Positions 8,858-17,028 of a stretch of DNA of 64,000 nucleotides are shown here, in pieces. A program made the translations under genes and the position numbers. Under the pieces are notes generated by a model. It saw nothing but the letters and a program-made list of their open reading frames with translations. It made no database searches and had not been told where the DNA came from. The stretch spans positions 124,001 through 188,000 of the forward strand of contig NZ_JAGJTM010000001.1 of assembly GCF_018221685.1 (NCBI RefSeq). Reading direction: 5' to 3'. Within the stretch, counting starts at the first letter, position 1, and each line of letters starts with the position of its first letter. Source of the DNA: Bombella apis (GTDB lineage Bacteria > Pseudomonadota > Alphaproteobacteria > Acetobacterales > Acetobacteraceae).

Positions 8858-8894
8858 ACGGGCCGCCCCCCCCCCTCAGGGATGGACGGCCCGT
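8858..8894 (-). terminator. Hairpin after RidA gene
   Basis: ACGGGCCG (8858-8865) pairs with CGGCCCGT (8887-8894), with a loop that contains a second small stem (CCC/GGG). It lies 24 bases past the stop codon of the minus-strand RidA gene. The tract that follows in that direction is only moderately U-rich. Confidence 0.5.
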
Positions 8895-8917
8895 CCTCAT
8901 ATCTGACAACCGGACAA

Positions 8918-9385
8918 TCAGACGACTTCAAACATCGCTTCAACCTCAACTGGCGCATTCAGCGGCAGGCTGGGCACCCCGACGGTGGAGCGGGCATGCT
9001 GCCCGACTTCCCCGGCGAAAACCTCCGCTGCCAGATCAGACGCCCCGTTCATCACGGCAGCATGATCGGTAAAGTCCGGCGTGCAGGCCATGAAGCCCCC
9101 AAGACGCACGACACGGCGCACCCGGGACAGATCACCATTCAGGGCCGTGTTCAGCTGGGCCAGAATGTTGATGAAACAGGCCCGGGCACAGGCCGTCCCC
9201 GCCTGATTGGAGACCTCGGCCCCCAGTTTGCCGGTAATCAGCAGCTTGCCATCCACCAGCGGCAGCTGCCCCGACACGACCAGCAGATTCCCCGTCCGCA
9301 CGACCGGCAGATAATTGGCAACCGGGGCTGCCGCCACGGGCAATTCGATGTTCAGTGCGGCAAGGCGGCTTTCTGGTGTGGACAT
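8918..9385 (-). CDS. RidA/YjgF family protein
   Basis: RidA-superfamily protein of 155 residues. Family members hydrolyse reactive enamine/imine intermediates made by PLP enzymes. The sequence has the family course: RTGNLLVVSGQLPLVDGKL near residues 30-48, a central ACFINILAQLNTAL helix, and the C-terminal VGVPSLPLNAPVEVEAMFEV. Length places it in the longer YoaB/Rid4-7-like group rather than the classical 128-residue RidA, so the catalytic arginine of true RidA is not assumed. AAGGAAG lies 6-7 bases before the ATG. The PLP enzyme MetY is encoded 100 bases upstream on the same strand, which fits removal of its reactive by-products. Confidence 0.85.
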   Translation of the reverse strand: MSTPESRLAALNIELPVAAAPVANYLPVVRTGNLLVVSGQLPLVDGKLLITGKLGAEVSNQAGTACARACFINILAQLNTALNGDLSRVRRVVRLGGFMACTPDFTDHAAVMNGASDLAAEVFAGEVGQHARSTVGVPSLPLNAPVEVEAMFEVV

Positions 9386-9485
9386 GATGATCTTCCTTTC
9401 CTGTTCATCACTTCATTGAATGGGCTGACCGTCACACTGCGCCGTAAAGAAAGCCTTGCCAAGAGGAAGAGACGGGAAACACCCT

Positions 9486-10775
9486 TCATCCCGCTGCACG
9501 ATCCAGTGCCTGAGCCAGATCAGCCAGAATATCCTCGGGATGTTCCAGCCCGACAGACAGACGGACATAGCCCGGCGACACACCAGCCGCCTTCTGTTCC
9601 GCCTCGCTCAGCTGTGCATGTGTGGTGGACGCCGGATGGATGGCCAGACTCCGGGCATCCCCAATATTCGCCACATGATAGAAAAGCTCCAGCGCATCAA
9701 TGAAACGCTGACCCGCTTCCCGGCCACCGGGCAGCTCGAATCCGACAAGTCCACCCAGTCCTCCTTTCAGGACGGCTTCGGCCCGCTGGCGGGCCTCCCC
9801 CTCCTGCACGGCAGGATGGATCACACGCTCCACATCACGACGCGCCTGCAGGAACTCCACCACCTTCAACGCATTCTCGCAATGGCGGGGCATCCGCAGG
9901 GGCAACGTCTCCACACCCTGAATGAGCTGGAACGCATTGAAAGGCGACAGAGCCGCCCCGCCATCCCGCAGCAGCACGGCCCGGGCCCGCAGCGCATAGG
10001 CCACCGGCCCCAGCGGGCGGGCGGCCTCCGTCCAGATGGCACCATGATAGCTGGGGTCAGGCCGTGTCAGCAGTGGATGACGCTGCCCCCAGTCAAACTG
10101 GCCACCATCAATGATCAGCCCGCCAATGGATGTCCCATGCCCGCCAATATATTTGGTGGCCGAATAAACCGTAATGGCAGCCCCCTGCTCCAGCGGGCGG
10201 GCCAGCAGAGGGGCTGCGGTATTATCCACAATCAGCGGAATCCCCTGCGCCCGCCCCGCCTTGGCAATGGCCGCCATGGGCGGCACAACCAGCTTGGGAT
10301 TCGGCAGGGTTTCCAGATACCAGGCCCGTGTCCGCTCATCGCTGGCCGCCTCAAAAGCAGCCGGGTCAGAGGGGTCCACGAAACGGACCTCCACACCCAT
10401 GTTCTTCAGCGTATGGGCAAACAGATTCCATGTTCCGCCATACAGGTCCGTCCCGCTGACAATATTGTCCCCTGCTTCTGCCAGTGTCTGTATCGCCACG
10501 GTTGCCGCCGCCTGGCCGGACGCCACAGCTACGGAGGCCGCACCTCCCTCCAGCGCCGCCATGCGTTTTTCAAACACATCCACGGTCGGATTGGTCAGGC
10601 GGGAATAGATCATGCCCACATCCTTCAGCGCAAAACGGTCCGCAGCCTGCTGGCTGCTCTCGAACTGATAGGATGTTGTCTGATGGATGGGTGGCACGAC
10701 CGATCCCGTTACCGGGTCTGCCCGCCAGCCTGCATGAAGGGCCAGTGTTTCAGGGTGCTGTATCTTCCGGACCAT
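9486..10775 (-). CDS. metY: O-acetylhomoserine sulfhydrylase family enzyme (MetY)
   Basis: PLP-dependent Cys/Met metabolism enzyme of 429 residues, closest to O-acetyl-L-homoserine aminocarboxypropyltransferase, which makes homocysteine from O-acetylhomoserine and sulfide. The PLP lysine is Lys208 in SATKYIGGHG. The N-terminal LALHAGWRADPVTGSVVPPIHQTTSY and the C-terminal VRLSVGLEHPEDILADL are typical of the long MetY branch. AAGGAG is placed 8 bases before the ATG. The approximately 235-base region upstream, shared with a divergent hydrolase gene, does not match a SAM riboswitch that I recognise. Distinguishing MetY from related MetZ/CGS enzymes by eye is not certain, but the length and the N-terminus favour MetY. 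Confidence 0.88.
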   Translation of the reverse strand: MVRKIQHPETLALHAGWRADPVTGSVVPPIHQTTSYQFESSQQAADRFALKDVGMIYSRLTNPTVDVFEKRMAALEGGAASVAVASGQAAATVAIQTLAEAGDNIVSGTDLYGGTWNLFAHTLKNMGVEVRFVDPSDPAAFEAASDERTRAWYLETLPNPKLVVPPMAAIAKAGRAQGIPLIVDNTAAPLLARPLEQGAAITVYSATKYIGGHGTSIGGLIIDGGQFDWGQRHPLLTRPDPSYHGAIWTEAARPLGPVAYALRARAVLLRDGGAALSPFNAFQLIQGVETLPLRMPRHCENALKVVEFLQARRDVERVIHPAVQEGEARQRAEAVLKGGLGGLVGFELPGGREAGQRFIDALELFYHVANIGDARSLAIHPASTTHAQLSEAEQKAAGVSPGYVRLSVGLEHPEDILADLAQALDRAAG

Positions 10776-11010
10776 TGGAGCGTCTCCTTGCGTGCATCAT
10801 GACATCGGCTCCACCGTGCCCGAGAATGCCCCCGTCCGTCCAGCACCGCGCTCCATGCCTTCTCTGCCGCAGCTCCTGCCAGAACCATTTCTTTACAGAA
10901 ATGAAGAAACTGCAATAGCTCTCATAGGTAATATAGGATTGATTTTATCCAGAATGACTCTATAAGCAGCGCTTCTTCCTGTTTTTTCAGTCCGTTAAAG
11001 AGTTACAGTC

Positions 11011-11787
11011 ATGCAACTTGCTTCCCTTGTTCGCAATGAGACGGGTGTGGACAATGCACCGACAGTTGTCATGCTTCATGGGGTTTTTGGGCGGGCCCGC
11101 AACCTCGGCATTCTCCAGAGAGCCTTGAGTCCCTATTTCAACACGGTGGCGTTCGACCTCCGCTGCCACGGGGACAGCCCCCACGCCCCCATCTCCTACC
11201 CGGAAATGGCCAAGGACGTGCTGGAGAGCATGGATGCGCTGGGGATCAGGGAAGCCTACATCGTGGGACACTCCATGGGCGGCAAGACGGCCATGGCCAC
11301 TGCGCTGACGGCACCGGAGCGCTTCAGGAAACTTCTGGTAGCGGACATTGCCCCGGACATCATGATCCACGGTCAGCACGATCTGGCGCAGCAGCTGTAC
11401 CACACGCCGCTCCCGGCCCTGAACAGCCATGCCGAAATCCGCAAGTTCCTTCATGACCTGACAGAAGACCCTTCCGTTGGCGAGCTGATCGCCCAGCACA
11501 TCACGCCCGGCAACCCGGCCCGGTGGAACATCGGCGTGACGGACATCGTCGCGAGCTTCCCCGTCATCCAGTCCTGGCCGGATGTCTTCAAGGGCAAGAC
11601 GTGGGACGGTCCGGCCCTGTTCATCCGGGGCGGAAACTCTCCCTACATCAAGCCGCAGCATCATGATGTCATCCGGAGTTACTTCCCCCAGGCGGACATC
11701 AAGACCATTCCCAACACCGGGCACTGGCTGCATGTGGAAGACCCGACCAGCTTCAACAGCCTGATGCTGGAGTTTCTGCGGGGCTGA
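11011..11787 (+). CDS. YbfF-like alpha/beta hydrolase
   Basis: Alpha/beta hydrolase of 258 residues in the YbfF esterase group. The oxyanion region is LHGVFGRARN, the nucleophile is Ser88 in GHSMGG, and the C-terminal histidine lies in NTGHWLHVEDP near residue 240. The segment FIRGGNSPYI replaces the usual acidic-residue loop exactly as in YbfF relatives, whose catalytic acid lies elsewhere. It is cytosolic with no signal peptide. The in vivo substrate is unknown; YbfF-type enzymes cleave short acyl esters, including acyl-CoA in some reports. It is divergent from metY and ends just before a strong bidirectional terminator. Confidence 0.85.
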   Translation: MQLASLVRNETGVDNAPTVVMLHGVFGRARNLGILQRALSPYFNTVAFDLRCHGDSPHAPISYPEMAKDVLESMDALGIREAYIVGHSMGGKTAMATALTAPERFRKLLVADIAPDIMIHGQHDLAQQLYHTPLPALNSHAEIRKFLHDLTEDPSVGELIAQHITPGNPARWNIGVTDIVASFPVIQSWPDVFKGKTWDGPALFIRGGNSPYIKPQHHDVIRSYFPQADIKTIPNTGHWLHVEDPTSFNSLMLEFLRG

Positions 11788-11812
11788 GCACAACCTCCCT
11801 ACAGTCCGGAAC

Positions 11813-11851
11813 GAAGAAGGGCCGCTCCCATGCCGGGGCGGCCCTTTCTTC
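11813..11851. terminator. Bidirectional terminator between hydrolase gene and hisD
   Basis: GAAGAAGGGCCGC and GCGGCCCTTTCTTC form a long stem enclosing a CCC/GGG-capable loop, with U-rich flanks in both directions. It sits between convergent genes and probably serves both. Confidence 0.8.
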
Positions 11852-11869
11852 ATGACAGGGTCTCCTGCC

Positions 11870-13162
11870 TCACCCCTGCTTCAGACGTTCCGACAGGCTC
11901 ATGGCATGGGCGTCCAGCCCTTCCTCCCGGGCAAGAATCACACCGGCGGGGCCGACCTTCTTCAGCCCCTCCATATCCGTCTCGATGGATGTCGTCCGCT
12001 TCAGGAAGTCATAGACGGAAAGACCGGAGGCAAAACGGGCTGTGCGGCTGGTCGGCAGGACATGGTTGGGACCACCGACATAATCCCCGACCGCCTCCGG
12101 GCAGAACCGCCCCATGAAGATCGCCCCAGCGTGACGGACCTTCCTGCTGAAGGCTCTCGGGTCATCCAGCAGGACCTCCAGATGTTCAGGGGCAAATTCG
12201 TTTACCACCTCGGCCGCCTCATCTTCCGACCGGACAATCACGACTGCCCCACAATCCTCCCAGCTCCTGCGGGCGATCTTCGCCCGGGGGAGTGTTTTCA
12301 GTTCTTCTTCCACTGCCGCAATGACCCTGTCGGCAAAGGCTTCATCCTGCGTGATCAGGACGGACTGCGCCTGCTCGTCATGTTCTGCCTGTGCCAGAAG
12401 ATCAATCGCTACCAGACGGGGATCATTGCTGCCATCCGCCACCACCACGACCTCGGACGGACCAGCAATGCTGTCGATTCCCACATGGCCGAACACCTGC
12501 CGCTTGGCTTCCGCCACGAAGGCGTTGCCCGGCCCCACGATGCGGTCCACCGGGGCGATGCTCTGCGTGCCATAGGCCAGGGCACCCACGGCCTGCGCCC
12601 CGCCAATGCGGTAAATCTCCGTCACGCCACAAAGCCGGGCCGCCTCCATGACCAGCGGATTCAGCACGCCATCCGGTGTCGGCACGCACATGGCCAGCCG
12701 TCTGACACCAGCCACATGAGCCGGAAGGGCGTTCATCAGCACGGAGGACGGATAGGCCGCCTTGCCACCGGGCACGTAGAGGCCGGCGGCATCCAGTGCC
12801 GTCCAGCGCATCCCCAGCCGCAGCCCGGCATCATCCGTATAATCGAGGTCCCTGGGCAGCTGGGCCTCATGAAACGCCCGGATGCGCTCTGCCGCCAGGG
12901 CAAGGGCCTCCTTCGTCTCCGGGGCAACACGGTCTGCCGTCTCCCTGATCTCCGCCTCACTGATGCGCAGCTGGTCGGGGGTCAGGGCCAGCCGGTCGAA
13001 CCGCTCCGTATAGTCACAGAGAGCTTCATCGCCCCGTTTCTGCACGTCGGCCAGAATGGCCCGTACCGGCTCCGCCACGGAGCCGCTCTGCTCACCACGG
13101 CGGGCCAGAACGGCCTTCAGCTCCGTTGCGAACTGCGGGGATGTCGTATTCAGGCGTTTCAT
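11870..13162 (-). CDS. hisD: HisD, histidinol dehydrogenase
   Basis: Catalyses the last two NAD-dependent oxidations of histidine biosynthesis, L-histidinol to L-histidine, using a zinc ion. The protein is 430 residues, normal length. Visible motifs include the dinucleotide-site VPGGKAAYPSSVLMNA, the GPSEVVVVAD segment, the zinc/catalytic DLLAQAEHDEQAQ segment, and the C-terminal ATG-like region FMGRFCPEAVGDYVGGPNHVLPT. The ATG overlaps the hisG stop by one base (TGATG), a sign of translational coupling. The rest of the histidine pathway is not in the window. Confidence 0.95.
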   Translation of the reverse strand: MKRLNTTSPQFATELKAVLARRGEQSGSVAEPVRAILADVQKRGDEALCDYTERFDRLALTPDQLRISEAEIRETADRVAPETKEALALAAERIRAFHEAQLPRDLDYTDDAGLRLGMRWTALDAAGLYVPGGKAAYPSSVLMNALPAHVAGVRRLAMCVPTPDGVLNPLVMEAARLCGVTEIYRIGGAQAVGALAYGTQSIAPVDRIVGPGNAFVAEAKRQVFGHVGIDSIAGPSEVVVVADGSNDPRLVAIDLLAQAEHDEQAQSVLITQDEAFADRVIAAVEEELKTLPRAKIARRSWEDCGAVVIVRSEDEAAEVVNEFAPEHLEVLLDDPRAFSRKVRHAGAIFMGRFCPEAVGDYVGGPNHVLPTSRTARFASGLSVYDFLKRTTSIETDMEGLKKVGPAGVILAREEGLDAHAMSLSERLKQG

Positions 13163-13854
13163 CAGATGGACTCTCCCTTCCGGGCAGACTGGGCAACGGC
13201 AGACCGGAACCGTTCGATCAGGCTGCCGACTTCCTCGGGGCGGGTTTTCAGGGCGATGCGGTTCACGATCAGGCGGCTGGTCACATGGGCGATGGTTTCC
13301 ACCTCTTCCAGCCCGTTGGCCCGCAGGGTGGAGCCTGTATCCACAAGGTCCACGATCACGTCGGCCATATCCAGCGCCGGGGCCAGCTCCATCGCCCCAT
13401 GCAGATGCACGATCTCGGCATTGATGGCGCGGGAAGCGAAATGGCGGCGGGCAATGGCCGGATATTTGGTCGCCACCCGCAGCCGGGACCGTCCTTCCGG
13501 CGGCTCTTCATCCCCGCTTCCCTTCGGGCGGGCCACGGCGATGCGGCACCCGCCAATGCCAAGGTCCAGCGGTGCATAGAGATCGGGATAATCGAACTCC
13601 ATCAGGACATCCGCCCCGCAGACACCAATATCAGCCCCACCATAGGCCACGAAGGTTGCCACATCGAAGGACCGGACCCGCACGACATCCAGCCCCGGCT
13701 CGGACGTGGGAAAACGGAGGCGGCGGCTGCTCTCATCGAGACAGTCCTGCGCCGGTTCAAACCCCGTATGATGCAGGACAGGACGTAGGGCCTTGAGGAT
13801 CCGCCCCTTGGGGAGGGCCAGAATAAGCGGCGTCTTCGCCTGCATATCAGTCAT
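13162..13854 (-). CDS. hisG: HisG, ATP phosphoribosyltransferase (short form)
   Basis: First enzyme of histidine biosynthesis, joining ATP and PRPP. At 230 residues it is the short form, lacking the C-terminal ACT-like regulatory domain. By family knowledge it needs the HisRS-like partner HisZ, which is not encoded here. Motifs seen are ALPKGRILKAL near the N-terminus, the GGADIGVCGADVL loop, and the PRPP-binding DVIVDLVDTGSTLRANGL. AGGAG lies 7 bases before the ATG. Together with hisD it forms a two-gene unit. Confidence 0.94.
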   Translation of the reverse strand: MTDMQAKTPLILALPKGRILKALRPVLHHTGFEPAQDCLDESSRRLRFPTSEPGLDVVRVRSFDVATFVAYGGADIGVCGADVLMEFDYPDLYAPLDLGIGGCRIAVARPKGSGDEEPPEGRSRLRVATKYPAIARRHFASRAINAEIVHLHGAMELAPALDMADVIVDLVDTGSTLRANGLEEVETIAHVTSRLIVNRIALKTRPEEVGSLIERFRSAVAQSARKGESI

Positions 13855-13903
13855 CAGTAAGCTCCTGCTTGCAACATACGGGGCCAGCTTATCAGAGCCG
13901 CTT

Positions 13904-14527
13904 TCAGCCCGCTACTGGCCAGAGGGCGGCAACATCCCGGCGGCGGGCACGGGCCAGACGGCTGGCCGACAGCACGGCCCGTGCCTCTTCCACAGCCCGG
14001 TCCAGATCATCATTGACCAGAACGTAATCAAACTCCGGCCAGTGCGAAATCTCGCTCATGGCGGCCTTCATGCGGGAGGCGATTTCCTCCTCACTGTCCG
14101 AGTTCCGCCCACGCAGGCGGGACTCCAGCTCTTCCAGCGAGGGAGGCAGGACGAACAGCCCCACCACATCATCCGGCATGGCCCGGCGCATCAGGCGGCA
14201 GCCCTGCCAGTCAATGTCCAGAATCACGTCACGCCCGGCGGCAAGAGCTTCCTCCAGCGGCGCACGGGGAGTGCCGTACCCACGGCCGAATACCTCTGCC
14301 CACTCCAGCAGCTCACCATTGGCCGCCATGTGGCGGAATGTTTCCAGATCACGGAAGTAATAATGAACGCCCTCTTCCTCACCGGGGCGGGGGGAGCGGG
14401 TCGTGACGGACACGGACGTGAAGATGGTCGGGTCAGCCTTGCGGAGAGCCTGCGCTATGGTGGATTTGCCCGCCCCTGATGGTGCCGAAATTACCAGACA
14501 CACGCCCCGTCGTGACTGCTCAACCAT
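13904..14527 (-). CDS. gmk: Gmk, guanylate kinase
   Basis: Phosphorylates GMP to GDP with ATP, an essential nucleotide step. From the ATG at 14527 the product is 207 residues, normal for the family. The P-loop SAPSGAGKST occupies residues 14-23, followed by VSVTTRSPRPGE and GVHYYF, the GMP-binding region. The lid lies around SRLRGRNSDSEEEI. An in-frame ATG at 14539, with AGGGAAG just before it, could add four residues. The much longer open frame upstream (to 14980) reads antisense through pqqA and is not coding. Confidence 0.94.
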   Translation of the reverse strand: MVEQSRRGVCLVISAPSGAGKSTIAQALRKADPTIFTSVSVTTRSPRPGEEEGVHYYFRDLETFRHMAANGELLEWAEVFGRGYGTPRAPLEEALAAGRDVILDIDWQGCRLMRRAMPDDVVGLFVLPPSLEELESRLRGRNSDSEEEIASRMKAAMSEISHWPEFDYVLVNDDLDRAVEEARAVLSASRLARARRRDVAALWPVAG

Positions 14528-14782
14528 ACCCTGCCTCATCTGCTTCCCTGTTCTGCCGTCTGGATGGCCTGCCCATCCACGGCCTCCGTTCCTGCCAGAA
14601 AAACACCTCCTTTGCCAGCAGAGGCCCGCTGTCACCCCACCGCATGGCCGGAATACCGTCAGGCCCGGGCTGCCTCTCATGTTTCTTCTGGCATTTCCGG
14701 CTGTTTCTGCTCTATCCTGCCTTGGCAGGTTCGTTTCCTGTCCGGGACACGGCCTGTATTGACCATAAAAAGGAGTCCCATC

Positions 14783-14863
14783 ATGGCATGGAACACACCG
14801 AAAGTAACCGAGATCCCTCTGGGCGGCGAAATCAACTCCTATGTCTGCGGCGAGAAGAAGTAA
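14783..14863 (+). CDS. pqqA: PqqA, PQQ precursor peptide
   Basis: Peptide of 26 residues (MAWNTPKV...GEKK) from which pyrroloquinoline quinone is made. The two substrate residues, Glu16 and Tyr20, are present with the required three-residue spacing in GGEINSYVCG. They are cross-linked by PqqE and later excised and oxidised. AGGAG lies 7 bases before the ATG. This small gene heads the pqq operon and is followed by a hairpin that probably raises its transcript level over the downstream genes. Confidence 0.96.
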   Translation: MAWNTPKVTEIPLGGEINSYVCGEKK

Positions 14864-14885
14864 TCTCCGCACGGGCATATGCGTG

Positions 14886-14922
14886 ACAGGGAGGTGTTGG
14901 CAGACATGCCTGACCTCCCTGT
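14886..14922 (+). terminator. Hairpin between pqqA and pqqB
   Basis: ACAGGGAGGT and ACCTCCCTGT form a 10-bp stem with an inner GGCA/TGCC stem in the loop, 22 bases after the pqqA stop. The U-tract is short (TT), so it is more likely a leaky terminator or an mRNA-stabilising end. Excess pqqA transcript over pqqBCDE is known in other PQQ producers. Confidence 0.65.
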
Positions 14923-15030
14923 TTCCGCACCTGATGGATCGGCGGGGCAGGTCCGTAGCCTGAGAGCGTCGCAGGTGCATAATACGGACACAACCAGCTG
15001 CTGCACTGCTGGGGAAAGGTGGTCTCTGTC

Positions 15031-15948
15031 GTGCTTGATGTCATTATTCTGGGCGCCGGTGCCGGTGGCGGTTTCCCGCAATGGAACTCCGCTGCACCGG
15101 GCTGCCTTCAAGCCCGTGAGGGCAGAAAAGCCAAGCCTCGCACGCAGGCCTCTCTGGCCGTCAGCGGTGATGGGGTTCACTGGTTCCTGCTCAATGCCTC
15201 ACCGGACCTGCGCCAGCAGATTCTCGCCACCCCGGCCCTCCAGCAGCATGGCAGTACCCGTGGGACGCCGATCCAGGGGGTCATTCTTGCAGGGGCGGAA
15301 ATTGATGCGATTACCGGCCTGCTGACCCTGCGGGAACGAGAACCCTTCACTCTGATGGGCAGCCCGTCTACCCTAGCCCAGCTGGACCGCAATCCCATTT
15401 TTGAGGCGCTGGACCGCAGCATCATTCCCCGCATCGCCCTTTCGGAAGGCACGACGGTGCCACTTCTCCTGAAGAACGGAGCCCCATCTGGCCTTGTGCT
15501 GGAAGTTTTCACCGTTCCCGGCAAGGCGCCCCTTTATGCCGAGGCGGAAGGCACAAAGCCTGACGACACGCTGGGTCTCTCCATCTCCGATGGACAAAAG
15601 ACCATGCTCTTCGTCCCCGGCTGTGCCGAGATCACGCAGGCCCTGAAGGACCGTGCCAGCCGGGCTGACCTGCTCTTTTTTGACGGGACGCTCTGGCAGG
15701 ATGACGAGATGATCCGCACGGGCCTCAGCCCCAAGAGCGGGCACCGCATGGGGCATGTCTCCATGAATGAAACAGACGGCCCGCTCCGACAGTTTGCTGC
15801 CTGTACAAGGCCGAAGAAATTCTTCGTCCATATCAACAATTCCAATCCTGTCCTCCTGGAAGACAGCCCCCAGCGTCAGGCAGCCGAGCAGGCGGGCTGG
15901 GTCATTGGTGAAGACGGGATGAGACTCAAGACCGAGGGACCGTCATGA
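15031..15948 (+). CDS. pqqB: PqqB, PQQ biosynthesis hydroxylase
   Basis: Metallo-beta-lactamase-fold protein of the PqqB family, about 305 residues, acting between PqqE and PqqC, where it is proposed to hydroxylate the tyrosine of the cross-linked intermediate. The N-terminus LDVIILGAGAGGGFPQWNS and the C-terminal GHVSMNETDGP with FVHINNSNPVLLEDSPQR are family hallmarks. I chose the GTG at 15031 (MLDVII...) because PqqB proteins begin at this point and AAAGGTGG lies about 8 bases upstream. A GTG at 15019 is the alternative. The stop codon overlaps the pqqC ATG by four bases. Confidence 0.94.
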   Translation: MLDVIILGAGAGGGFPQWNSAAPGCLQAREGRKAKPRTQASLAVSGDGVHWFLLNASPDLRQQILATPALQQHGSTRGTPIQGVILAGAEIDAITGLLTLREREPFTLMGSPSTLAQLDRNPIFEALDRSIIPRIALSEGTTVPLLLKNGAPSGLVLEVFTVPGKAPLYAEAEGTKPDDTLGLSISDGQKTMLFVPGCAEITQALKDRASRADLLFFDGTLWQDDEMIRTGLSPKSGHRMGHVSMNETDGPLRQFAACTRPKKFFVHINNSNPVLLEDSPQRQAAEQAGWVIGEDGMRLKTEGPS

Positions 15949-16676
15949 ACACTCTCCTTTCTCCTGACGAGCTGGAAGCCCGCCTCCGTGCTATCGGGGC
16001 GGAGCGCTATCACCGCCAGCACCCGCTTCACAAAGCCATGTATGAAGGCAGGCTGACCAAGGGTCAGCTACAGGCATGGGCCCTGAACCGCTATTATTAT
16101 CAGGCCCAGATCCCCCGGAAGGATGCCACCCTGCTCGCCCGCCTGCCCACGACAGAGCTGCGCCGTGAATGGCGCCGCCGGATTGAAGACCATGACGGTA
16201 CGGCCGAAAGCCCCGGCGGCATTGCCCGCTGGCTGAAGCTGACCAACGGCCTGGGGCTTGATGATGACTATGTGACGAGCCTGAAGGGCCTGCTGCCTGC
16301 CACGCGGTTTGCCGTGGATGCCTACGTGGCCTTCGTGCGGGACCGCTCCATCCTGGCGGCCATTGCCTCCTCCCTGACAGAACTCTTCTCACCGACCATC
16401 ATCGGGGAACGCATGGAGGGGATGCTCCGCAACTATCCCTACATCTCAGAAGATACGCTGGCCTACTTCAAACCCCGCCTGACACAGGCCCCGCAGGATT
16501 CCACCTTTGCGCTGAATTACGTCAAGGAACATGCCCGCACGCCGGAGCAGCAGCGGGAGGTCCTCGGTGCACTGGAGTTCAAATGCGCCATCCTCTGGCA
16601 GCTGCTTGATGCTCTGGACCATGCCTATGTGGAAGGCCATGTTCCGCCCGGTGCATTCGTCCCTGAAACACCCTGA
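15945..16676 (+). CDS. pqqC: PqqC, PQQ synthase
   Basis: Cofactorless oxidase that performs the final ring closure and eight-electron oxidation to PQQ. The protein is 243 residues, typical. Conserved stretches include RYHRQHPLHKAMYEGRLTKGQ, the active-site-region NRYYYQAQIPRKDA, and RIEDHDGT with the HAR-type helix toward the C-terminus (LNYVKEHARTPEQQ). It starts within the pqqB stop (ATGA overlap), indicating coupled translation. Confidence 0.96.
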   Translation: MNTLLSPDELEARLRAIGAERYHRQHPLHKAMYEGRLTKGQLQAWALNRYYYQAQIPRKDATLLARLPTTELRREWRRRIEDHDGTAESPGGIARWLKLTNGLGLDDDYVTSLKGLLPATRFAVDAYVAFVRDRSILAAIASSLTELFSPTIIGERMEGMLRNYPYISEDTLAYFKPRLTQAPQDSTFALNYVKEHARTPEQQREVLGALEFKCAILWQLLDALDHAYVEGHVPPGAFVPETP

Positions 16677-16705
16677 TTCCTCTCCTGCCCGTCTGAAAGC
16701 TGTCC

Positions 16706-17008
16706 ATGTCCTCCCCATTGCCCACGCCACCTGTCAAAGTGACTGAAGATGACTGTCCCGGTTTCAGCCGGGGTTACCGCCTCCAGCATGACAGGGTGCG
16801 GGAGCAATGGGTGATCCAGGCCCCCGAGCGGGCCCTGCTGGCAGACCCCATTGCTGTTGCCATCCTCCAGGAGCTGGATGGACAGACCCGTCTCGGTACG
16901 GTCATCGACCGGCTGGCAGCACGCTACGAGGCCCCCAGGGAACAGATTGCCACGGATGTGCTCGCCCTGCTCTCCGAGCTGACGGAGAAGAGGATTCTCC
17001 GACTGTGA
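16706..17008 (+). CDS. pqqD: PqqD, PqqA-binding chaperone
   Basis: Small winged-helix-like RRE-type protein of 100 residues that binds PqqA and presents it to the radical SAM enzyme PqqE. Family features are GYRLQHDRVREQWVIQAPER near residues 28-47 and GTVIDRLAARY...IATDVLALLSELTEKRIL at the C-terminus. It begins 29 bases after pqqC. Its stop TGA overlaps a possible GTG start of pqqE. Confidence 0.94.
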   Translation: MSSPLPTPPVKVTEDDCPGFSRGYRLQHDRVREQWVIQAPERALLADPIAVAILQELDGQTRLGTVIDRLAARYEAPREQIATDVLALLSELTEKRILRL

Positions 17009-17028
17009 GCGGGACACCAGACAGCCCC

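Noticed and set aside
8755..8958. A 67-codon minus-strand frame between the DUF3297 and RidA genes
   Set aside because: It overlaps the 3' end of the RidA gene in another frame and covers its hairpin; no ribosome binding site.
9456..10802. A 448-codon plus-strand frame opposite metY
   Set aside because: Shadow of the PLP enzyme gene; no ribosome binding site or known motif.
10776..11010. SAM or SAH riboswitch in the metY leader
   Set aside because: I read both strands for the known SAM-II, SAM-V and SAH conserved blocks and did not find them. An Infernal search would decide.
11852..13579. A 575-codon open frame opposite hisD and hisG
   Set aside because: Antisense frame of two well recognised genes, without domain features.
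13904..14980. Long form of guanylate kinase starting at 14980
   Set aside because: It would read antisense through pqqA. The family length and P-loop position fit the start at 14527 or 14539.
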